From positions 61,170 through 125,169 of the forward strand of contig QPMI01000460.1 of the NCBI GenBank assembly GCA_004431415.1: a stretch of DNA of 64,000 nt, written 5' to 3'. Both the position numbers and the translations under genes were made by a program. The notes below the pieces were generated by a model that saw only the letters and a program-made list of their open reading frames with translations, had not been told where the DNA came from and ran no database searches. This DNA is from Cyanophora paradoxa. Taxonomy: Eukaryota; Glaucocystophyceae; Cyanophorales; Cyanophoraceae. This document shows, piece after piece, positions 56,014 through 64,000 of this stretch; position 1 is the stretch's first letter, and each line of letters begins with the position of its first letter.

Positions 56014-57384
56014 ATGCCCTCAGCACAGATAGGATTGCGACCCATTCCTAAAATCGTAAAGAAGAGCATGAAAGAAGACCAAGGGAACATGCTACCGATA
56101 ACCATTCCGGTCGAAGAGAAGAACACACGAATCTTAAAGAAGTCGGAGATGGTTAAACAACTGATCCCGGAGGCATTGCCTACTGAGACTGTAACGAAGA
56201 ATCGAAGATCGCGAAGAAGTTTTACGATCCGCGCACAGGTTACAAAGGTTTCGGGGCAATGAGAAAGGAACTACCAGAGGAAGACTACAAGAAGATGAGA
56301 GAATGGTATGATAAACAGGAAGTCGTTCAGATAAACGCACCGACCCTTTCAAGAAAGAGAGATCCGATGATTCCGATTCGGCAACCTCTCGATACCTACG
56401 TAATCGATCTGCTCTTCTTCCCAGCATACAAGAACCAAAACGACGGATACGATACGTTCATGTCCGCGATGGAATCTACCTTACGCACGGGTTACATCAT
56501 TCCGATGAGAGATAAGAGCGCTCTTAGGGCGCTTGCGGCGTTTGAACAGCTACAACGAAGAGTTCCTCGACCTATCGCACGCGTTCAGAGTGACAGCGGA
56601 AGCGAGTTCACAAATAACATGTTCACGAATTACCTTGCTAAGAAGTTCATAGACCATCAGATAAGCGATGTCGCAGATCATCGAAGCAAGGTAGAATCGA
56701 AGCGTTTAACAAGCAGATCAAACGATTGATCACGAACTATTGCATAGCAAACAACACAGCGCGATTCTTCGATGTATTGGGAGACATTGAGTATAACTAT
56801 AATAATACCATCCACTCAGCAACCAAGAGAAAACCAGCAGAAACGACGGAAGATCATTACCGTGAGATTATCGGATTAGAAGATGAGAGGTTCAAGAAGT
56901 CGATTGCTTACTTGGATGGTATCAAACAGGGTATGTTTGTGAGAGTGAGAATAGAAAAGAACCCATTCGCTAAACAAGGTGTCAATTGGTCGCGAATCGT
57001 CTATACTGTCGAAGGGAGAGAGGGTTTCAAGTTCAGGTTGCGAAATCCGAACGGCGAAATGGTCGAAGGAGATTCGCTTTCCACGAACTGTTACCTATCA
57101 AAGGTGTTGAGTATCACGAAGCGCCCACAGTGGATGCACTTGAACAAGCGAAAGAAGAAGCCCGGGTCGATTCGGCAATTCGCAAGGAAGGCATCGAAAA
57201 AGCGGATGACGTCCCAGAAGAACCGTTAACACAAGCCAGAACCAAGAAGAAAGGTAAGGCGGAACGTGAATTAAAGAAGTTAACCATAGCAGGAACCCAG
57301 AAACTATCAGAAGTCAACAGTCAGAGATGGTATACAGACTTTCAGACCTCAAAAGAGACATATTCAGCCCACAAACCCGGGTAA
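56014..57384 (+). CDS. Retrovirus-type (rve) integrase, several frame breaks
   Basis: The start at 56014 (MPSAQIGLRPIPKIVKKSMK) follows the leader ATAAAGTAAAG. The DDE core is visible: Asp in LDTYVIDLLFFPA (about 56,405), Asp in RVQSDSGSEFTN (about 56,590), and Glu in IEAFNKQIKRLI, read one frame over near 56,697. The C-terminal part has YNYNNTIHSATKRKPAETTE and GVNWSRIVYTVEGREGFKF, then, in another frame, KGVEYHEAPTVDALEQAKEE and a lysine-rich tail to 57,384. Breaks lie near 56,205, 56,695 and 57,085. This is the integrase class of Polintons, which inserts linear element DNA and makes short target duplications. All three catalytic residues are present, although in different frames. Confidence 0.88.
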
Positions 57385-57529
57385 ATCTAAGATCCAGTTC
57401 GCGAAAGTAGCATAGATGTGTAGAGGATGCAAAGAGGATTCCGGCGATGGTCGCGGTTTCGAAAATGGATGAGTTGGTGAAGAGTTACAGCAGTGTGTAT
57501 GAATTTCTTGGAATTTTGGGTTCAGTTAT

Positions 57530-57752
57530 CATATCATACCTCTCCCCCGGTTATCATATCATATCATACTTTCCCCCCCAGTTATCATACTTCTCCCCCA
57601 GTTATCATACTTCTCCCCCCAGTTATCATACTTCCCCCAGTTATCATAATTAATCCCCCAGTTATCATAATTCATCCCCAGTTATCATATCATACTTCTC
57701 CCCCCCAGTTATCATACTTCATCCCCCAGTTATCATATCACACTTCTTCCCC
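57530..57752. repeat. CCCCCAGTTATCATA minisatellite
   Basis: About ten copies of a unit based on (T)CCCCCAGTTATCATA with variable spacers such as CTTC, ATTCAT and TCATAC. It lies downstream of the integrase and before the patatin-like gene. Open frames across it are Pro/Ser/Tyr/His-rich repeats and are not genes. It may mark the intergenic end of a transcription unit. Confidence 0.85.
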
Positions 57753-57754
57753 AA

Positions 57755-57808
57755 TGACGTCACGACATATATACCGCATATATACACGTGACGTCACGAC
57801 ATATATAC
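57755..57808. promoter_or_regulatory. Paired TGACGTCA sites with TATA-like repeats
   Basis: A 20-bp direct repeat TGACGTCACGACATATATAC occurs at 57,755-57,774 and 57,789-57,808. Each copy contains the palindrome TGACGTCA, the consensus cAMP-response element bound by CREB/ATF bZIP factors, followed by CATATATA. No intact gene starts immediately downstream on the plus strand, so the regulated gene is unclear. Confidence 0.45.
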
Positions 57809-58046
57809 ACTATATATACCAAAACCTCCGTATGCCGGTTGACCAAGAAAAAATGTTTGGAAAAAATGTATATATACGTATACATATACATATATATAAT
57901 CAAAAAAATCGGAAAAAATTCCCTCTCTTTTCTATCGTATAAATGCGCCGTCACATCGACTCTCATGGTCGGGGCATTTATATATACCAGCGGATATATT
58001 CGTATATATCTTGTTCTCAGTGGGAAACCTATATAGAAAACATCGT
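57809..58046. other. AT-rich intergenic stretch
   Basis: The sequence is TATATA- and A-run-rich (ATGTATATATACGTATACAT type) with no supported gene. It lies beyond the 3' end of the minus-strand discoidin-like segment. Confidence 0.4.
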
Positions 58047-58345
58047 TTATTGCAAGCGGAAAGCCCCGTTATATGATACATCCCCAGAATTATGTGCATT
58101 ATTTATATTCTCACATACAAACATTCTATTCACACCTTCATACTTGATATATGACCATGAAACCCCATCTTGCGATGTTGCAACATTGAAAGTCTTAATA
58201 AACGCAGTTGTTATACCTGACCCATAAGCAATTATCGAAGCGATCTCATATGTATATGGGAATGCTATTTGCAGATATTCTGTTGGCGTTTCCCATACTC
58301 CGTTAATGCGGATGCATTCGCTTCCATCCAGTTAATGATGGCGGG
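58047..58345 (-). CDS. Discoidin (F5/8 type C)-like segment
   Basis: The minus-strand frame reads LDGSECIRINGVWETPTEYL, QIAFPYTYEIASIIAYGSGI and TTAFIKTFNVATSQDGVSWS, ending NAHNSGDVSYNGAFRLQ before a TAA at 58,047. The order 'YLQI.FPY.Y.I..I..YG......K.F.V..S.DG..W' is the pattern of galactose-binding/discoidin domains. It directly follows, in the sense direction, the patatin-like gene, from which it is separated only by a frame break or stop near 58,340, so it may be its C-terminal domain. Confidence 0.4.
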
Positions 58346-59457
58346 CTTTAAATGCCTCCTTTCCAAATTTCGCAGACGAAGCGGTAAACGCATTATCAGG
58401 TAGAAGATACCAATTAGCATCAATGGGAGGTATGTTATTAAGAGTGGATGATACATACGATCGGACAGGGTTCTTAATCTCATAGTTTGTTACCAGCAAA
58501 TCACAGAGTCTATTAATCATATTGTCGTTTGCTTCTATATACGATTCGGTCGCAGCTATCATTTCAGGAATCTTAGAGTATCATCAAGGGAGTTCAATAT
58601 ATCTTTCGGAAGCGGCACAGAGAGTCTATAATATCTTGCATATCCTTGGTCATCGTTATATGGTAGAAACTCATGCATCTTTTCAAGAGCAGACAGTTCA
58701 CTTGCAGCCATAAGCATATTGATTAATGGACTTCCAGAGGTCGAAGCAATCCATGAGAGAATACCCCAGGTATTCACGTTCTCATAAGATAACCGACGGT
58801 TGATGCATCGGTTTCGTTAACCTCACCACAAGAGATGCTAATAACTATAATGTCGTCGTCGTTATCATATATCTTTTTCGCGTGACTGTAACCACAAACG
58901 CTTGGGTTATTGTTACCAGATATTGCACCATCAATTAGACACATGCCGTCGTAATCGACAGGAGCGAAATATGTAGGAGCGGCAGAAGTAGAACGTGCTG
59001 CAATCTTACTTGGTATGGTCTTGTAATCGTTGTCGTTTGCTATAAAAATGGGTTTCATGCTTACAGTGTCGAACGTCGTAATCACCACGTCTTTCAGGGA
59101 ATCTTTATGAGAGCTTCCCCAGTCACAGAGAGAATGGCGGTCTCTAATGGTGTTACGTCGTATTTCGTATTAAAAAGGGCATTCTCTATGATGTTTCGTG
59201 GATTCGCAAAGATCAGAGGGAGATGATAGAGGTAAGTATCGTGAAGGTCGGTTGCAGTTAGTTTAGGTTCATTTGGAAATTCGGGTTTTTCACATTGAGA
59301 CCGATTGCAATAATACCGCCTGTGGATGTTCCACTTACGAGATCTACAAGATCGATCACGCGTTTACCGGTTCTTGTTTCGATCTCTTTAGCAATCTTGT
59401 TATGATGATACCACGAGCGCCACCTCCGGACAAAGATAATACGACTTTTAGGGGCAT
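58341..59457 (-). pseudogene. Patatin-like phospholipase, frame-broken
   Basis: The start at 59457 (MPLKVVLSLSGGGARGIIIT) has the oxyanion-hole SGGGARG motif. Next come KRVIDLVDLVSGTSTGGIIA with the nucleophile GTSTGG, and later MCLIDGAISGNNNP with the catalytic Asp in DGA. These are the Ser-Asp dyad motifs of patatin phospholipases, which cleave acyl chains from membrane lipids. The middle reads KIAARSTSAAPTYFAPVDYD. The frame changes near 59,395, 59,265, 59,090, 58,790 and 58,570, but the motifs are all present. It diverges from the fibre gene across 48 bases. In this setting it could act on a host membrane during entry or exit. Confidence 0.75.
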
Positions 59458-59505
59458 CTTTACTTATCTTAAATTTAATAAATCTGTATAAGTAGAGCAA
59501 GCAGG

Positions 59506-61132
59506 ATGAGTTTCAATTATCCAGCAAATTTACAGACAGTATCAGGTGGTGGTAAAGGGAACCCAAAACATGTGAACTTTGATAATATCACCATTAAAGG
59601 GTCGGCTTCTATTGATCAGAGCGCGGATAAACCCTCGAAAACTCATCCCCGGTTCATGCTTTATCGGTGAACCAAACGGATCCTGATAAAGAAGATGTTA
59701 GCATTGCTTTCAGTTTGGGCAATGTTAAAAAAACGCTGTTGCAGAGATCAAGGCAACCAGAAGGAGACCACGGAAACTTAAAACCAGTGGAACGCATCCC
59801 GATATTCCCACACGATTCGATAGCGGACGTTTGGTTTTCAACGTCCAGGATGAGAAGGGAGTTCATCGTAGCGGTTTGAGAATTTATAATGAAGGATCAA
59901 ATACGATTGCACAAATTCCCCAGATTTTACAGGTAGCCCCACATGGCGAAGAGAATCAGATTCGCCACACCAACAGTATTTATCCGAAGGACATCGTCGA
60001 AATGCAGAAACTAATGCACTGTTTGGTTTCACTCTTCCACAGGATACTTCCAAAGAAAAGATTCAATCACGGTCGACAGTAGCCCCAGTCAACCAGTAGC
60101 CATTCATTTACACCCCGACCTTGTCGAAATGGATAGGCATTTACTACCTTTGAAAACAAATACCAAAGACCTTGGTATTAGAACCCGACAGTGGCGAAAT
60201 ATTCACGGTAGCAACGTGTATGCAAACGGTGAGAAACTTGTAGCGAGAAAACTATCAGAGAAATATTCGAACATTACGGACCTGTTCCGGTTCCGTTTCC
60301 TCTACCATGGGATCCGCCAGATCTTACACCAAAGAAGCAACCAGGAAGAGAGTATACAGCAGAAGAGAACGTTGCTTTGGGCAACATATCGTGAGTTGGG
60401 AAAGTTCGAAACAAACCAGTATTTACAGTGTATCAACCACCAACAGAAGAGCTTCTTGCACCAGATGTGAACGTTATACCTCTTGAAGATCGACGATTCG
60501 AAGAAGATAATGAGTTACCTGATGGTTTCGATCCAACTTATAACATACGATCGCTACGAACCATATGATGAACAGCTTTTACCTGATGGATTCGCACCGA
60601 TCTATTTGATTTCATTGTTGATTGGGAGGACATCCGAAATAAACCCAAACATATCCACCTGATCCCCATGCTCACGATTGGGACGAAATAGAGAACAAAC
60701 CTGATAGATTCCACCTGTGGATCATAGACACGATTGGGAGGATATCGATGGAATACCAGAAGAATTTCCACCAGAAGACATAGACACACTTGGGATCAAA
60801 TCGATGCACCAGAAGAGTTTCCACCAGCACCACATAGACACAATTGGAACCAAATCGACCAGCAACCTACATTCGCATCAGCAGGTGATGCTGTCAATGA
60901 TGGGCTACATGGTGTGAGTCTCTATAAGAATATAGACACAGAGGAAAGATTAATGTTAGATACGTATTACGTCAATCGTCACGGAATAAATGCAGGCACC
61001 ACAATGGAAGGCGAATTATATATCAGACCACCTACACGAGTTAATTTAGTTGCAGCAGGTGGAGGTATTGGAGTAATGCAGAATAAACCGGGCATCTATC
61101 TAACAAGTTACTACCCAGATGACATCCGATGA
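59506..61132 (+). pseudogene. Fibre protein 1 with His-x-His repeats, frame-broken
   Basis: Starts MSFNYPANLQTVSGGGKGNP. Blocks in several frames read NQTDPDKEDVSIAFSLGNV, HRSGLRIYNEGSNTIAQ, DLGIRTRQWRNIHGSNVYAN, then a Pro-rich spacer near 60,280-60,330 (PVPVPFPLPWDPPDLTPKK), then at least four repeats of the type H-x-H-x-W-(D/E/N)-x-I-(D/E)...P-x-x-F-P-P between 60,660 and 60,880. The end reads MLDTYYVNRHGINAGTTMEG and PPTRVNLVAAGGGIGVMQNK. H-x-H repeats and 'LGI.TRQWRNI' segments are usual in trimeric phage and virus fibres. At least seven single-base breaks interrupt it. An attachment-fibre role is inferred. Confidence 0.6.
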
Positions 61133-62177
61133 CAGTTACATTACCACCTATCCCATCTCTTCCAGCCGATCCAATTAATTTGTAGACAAAGATGCAGCAA
61201 TCCAAATTAACGTTACTGATGTAAGCGCTCTGATGGATCAAGACCAAAGTTAATATTTAGTCGAGATCGGCTCTTACCTGATGATTTATTGGAGATCGAG
61301 ACGATTATAAGCAATGTGAGATAGGGTGGATTAAAACCAATTATAATGATGTTGATAAGCAAGGGGTCTTGGAAATCAATCAGAGAGCAGCAGCAAAAAC
61401 ATACACAACGAAACAATATCACGAGTGGTCACAGAGGATTATTTAGAAAACAAGAATTACATAGATGGAACCGAATTAGCTACGGCTTTGCTTCCTTTGG
61501 CGGCAGTTTCAACTGTCCAATCTTGGTTAGGTAACTACCTTCCCTCACAGGTGGAACCATAACAGGTAATCTGACAGTCAATGATACATTGAGTGTAGGT
61601 AAGAGATACACCTAAGTGGAAATCAGTTCGAGAGAGGATCCAAGATTTCTCTACATATAATCCAAGGGAAATAGCAGATTGCCTACTTCACTTTAACGCA
61701 AACTCTGATAATTGGAAGAGTGGAGCGCTTGTTTATGAACTAAAAATTACGCAAGGGGCGGCTCAGTTTGGAATTATATTAATGTAGTTAACACTCTTGT
61801 TAGTTACGGCAGTGTTACTTTCAGCTTCCTCGGTCCAAATAGTAAAAAGTTCTACCAGTGGCTACCACAAACACATTTTCATTCATCAATTATCAATATC
61901 AAACTTCTACTCTTTATGATACTATCCTTTCAGCGGAATTACGTCTCATTTGTCATTCGATTTAAACCAAGCGTTCCAAATGAAACAGTTTTACGAATCG
62001 ACGGCTCAACACATGTGAATGGAAACAATCTCAGTTGGTTGATTACTAAACAAGCGGTATTTGAATGTCAATAAGAATGGCTACGATTTAGTGAGCATTC
62101 CAATATCAACAACAGAAGGGATTCTTGGACAATGTTCGATATTCGAGTAACAAGCACAACTGTTCATTTTGAGTTAA
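61133..62177 (+). pseudogene. 5' part of fibre protein 2, frame-broken
   Basis: Fragments in changing frames include GTELATALLPLAAVSTVQSW, then GGTITGNLTVNDTLSVG near 61,550 (a 'GGTLTGNLTV' fibre shaft repeat; one C seems lost just before it from a CCCC run), and a lectin-like strand block YVSFVIRFKPSVPNETVLRI near 61,945. These lead into the long open frame that starts by 62,178. The start codon is not identified. Confidence 0.55.
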
Positions 62178-64000
62178 TGGAATTCATCGAGATACAATAT
62201 CTGTTCCGCCGATTCAAGATATCCACGCCAAGATGTCAATAAAATACATGTGGGTGATAGCGTTTCGAAATTTGATCTATGTGAACTCCTTTGTTATGGT
62301 AGAACCCTTTCAGATACAGAACTACAAAATATTAGATGGTATTTACAGCAAAAATACGGTTTTTCGGAAGACCCTTTAAATCCATATCCATTGGATAACA
62401 ACAAGATTCTTGTTAGAACCAACGAGTTTAAAGTAACCGGCACACTCTTGGCGACGAATGTTGTTATGACTTCATCAACCTCAGGCACAGTATCGACTGT
62501 GAGCCTTCAAGAAAAAACAAATAGTTTGGAAGAGAGTATTTATACCCAACAAGAGGCAATTACAGCACTCCAAACTGAGGATGCCGCACTTGCAACGAGA
62601 ATAACTACCATAGAGAGTGATTATACTTCTTCTAATGTGGTTCAAGAATGGATGTCAGATTACTTACCCCTCACAGGAGGGACACTGTCAAGTAATCTTA
62701 CCATTTCCGGTAATCTCAAAGTGTCAAGCAACATTCAATTAGGAACTCATGGGACAGTTTTAGATGTGACTTATGACACACCCTATTATCCTGTTACTTC
62801 CAACACCGACCCTGCATTTACGATTCCGAATTGTGTAATGGCTGCAAAACCATCTGGCTATGCCCATTTACAGAATGCGTCTCAAACTACTATAAATAAC
62901 CGAGCAACATCGGCTGTCCCATTCATCCCAAATTTTTCTCCTGGTGTGTGGACTACCGGTTCATATTATAAAATCAATCCTTTAATTAATAATCAACTTA
63001 CTTTCAAAGCACCGGATAACCCTAATGTTGCTATCGAATTATTAACAAAGAGAGTAGATACTATCGATTGGAGTGCTGGATTAACATTTTTCTTTGTAGG
63101 TAGTGTTAGGTCAACTGATTGGACGCAGAATATGTTAAGCATATTAAATACCAATGTGCATGAATGTTCCTATGGGACTTATTTGGATACCTTTGTAAAT
63201 CCAATCGTTTGTAAATGGGGCATGAATAAATATTTAAATGCTGCTGCTGGAATTAACATGCAACGCGGAACACCAACATATAGTAACCTTCCAAATGTCC
63301 TTCTGCCTTATGAAGACTATGCGAATTTCAAATTTGCATACTGGGACACTACTGTTACTTCAAATAGCATATCATATTCAATAAACGGAAATCATCATGG
63401 AACTGTTGCGGGTAACTGGCTTCCGCCATCAACATTTAATAATATGATGATACGATTTAGTTTGGGAGAGTTTGCAGAACTACTTGTTTTCAATAGGGCC
63501 TTGTCCGAGATTGAGAAGCAACAAGTGAGATTTTATATTCAACAGTTGTATGGATTTCCTATAACTCAACCTCTTTACTATCCTGATAATATGCGAATAT
63601 CAGCAAATTATCTCTATCTAAACAACTTACACATTGGTTCAAATGCTATCATTCCAAACTATACAACATCAAATGTGGTTCAAGGTTGGATACAGAACCA
63701 CACACCTGCGTGGTCAAATATCACAGACAAACCATTAACTTTTGCTCCTGATGCTCATACTCACTCAAAAGACCAAATAACAGATTTCGCCCATTCTCAT
63801 TTATGGTCGGACATCACAGATAAACCGTTGACATTTGCACCTGATGCCCACACTCACACAAAATCACAAATAACAGATTTTGCCCATTCTCATACAAAGT
63901 CAGAGATTACAGATTTCGCCCATTCTCATACAAAGTCAGAAATAACAGATTTCGCCCACACTCATTTATGGGCTGACCTCACTGATAAACCATTAACATT
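62178..64000 (+). CDS. Fibre protein 2 with lectin-like domains, open at the window edge
   Basis: This is a long uninterrupted frame that runs off the right edge. It begins within the C-terminal half of a concanavalin/LamG-like domain (LCELLCYGRTLSDTELQNIR, WYLQQKYG). Then come a helical trimerisation-type segment (NSLEESIYTQQEAITALQTE) and a shaft repeat YLPLTGGTLSSNLTISGNLK. A second lectin-like domain ends FAELLVFNRALSEIEKQQVR. Finally there are tandem repeats of DAHTH(S/T)K(D/S)QITDFAHSH and W(S/A)(D/N)(I/L)TDKPLTFAP from about 63,700. The two domains share the 'ELL.(Y/F).R.LS..E.Q..R.Y.QQ.YG' ending typical of LamG-type jelly rolls. This fits a host-attachment fibre that binds surface sugars. 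Confidence 0.75.

Noticed and set aside
57447-57942. Pro/Ser/Tyr-rich open frames
   Set aside because: They read through the CCCCCAGTTATCATA minisatellite.

Overview
The window joins two very different kinds of DNA. Positions 1 to about 41,600 are extremely GC-rich eukaryotic nuclear DNA. Genes there are split into many short exons by introns that mostly start GTGCGC, GTAAGC or GTGAGC. Positions from about 41,700 to the right edge are AT-rich, almost intron-free and tightly packed with virus genes. The host looks like a GC-rich, intron-rich unicellular eukaryote, probably an alga or other protist; the sequence alone does not let me name it.

Host part, left to right. (1) A plus-strand, many-exon gene (1373-5914) for a cell-surface protein with a Ser/Pro-rich stalk, a long ectodomain and a C-terminal GPS/REJ-like segment. 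(2) A minus-strand gene (17516-7649) for a soluble adenylyl cyclase (ADCY10)-like protein: two class III cyclase halves, a STAND/AAA NTPase and a TPR-like tail. (3) A plus-strand MCM8 helicase gene (18487-22926), divergent from (2). (4) A second ADCY10-like gene on the plus strand (24189-34917), with a Ser/Arg insert carrying repeated protein kinase A consensus sites. (5) A minus-strand gene (39085 to about 35837) for a secreted, probably beta-propeller protein. (6) The 3' exons of a coiled-coil gene (40360-39853). (7) An alanine-rich coiled-coil ORF (41043-41696) at the composition boundary.

Virus part. From about 41.7 kb there is a Polinton/Maverick-like (adintovirus-like) integrated virus, cut off by the right edge of the window. 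Its left end holds about 12 copies of a 59-63 bp repeat and fold-back elements. Then come a hypothetical gene, two minor-capsid/penton-like genes, the major capsid protein, a packaging ATPase, a coiled-coil virion-type protein, small ORFs including one with an AT-hook, a primase-SF3 helicase, a protein-primed family B DNA polymerase with OTU-like and HNH (endonuclease VII-like) parts, an rve-type integrase, a patatin-like phospholipase with a discoidin-like segment, and fibre genes with lectin-like domains and His-x-His repeats. Together these would supply replication, integration, virion assembly, packaging, membrane lipid attack and host attachment.

Most of the larger virus genes carry one or more single-base frame breaks, usually without other damage. 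This points to unpolished long-read errors or to a recently silenced copy. I could not search databases; family names rest on motifs and remembered family patterns. Exon edges are estimates.
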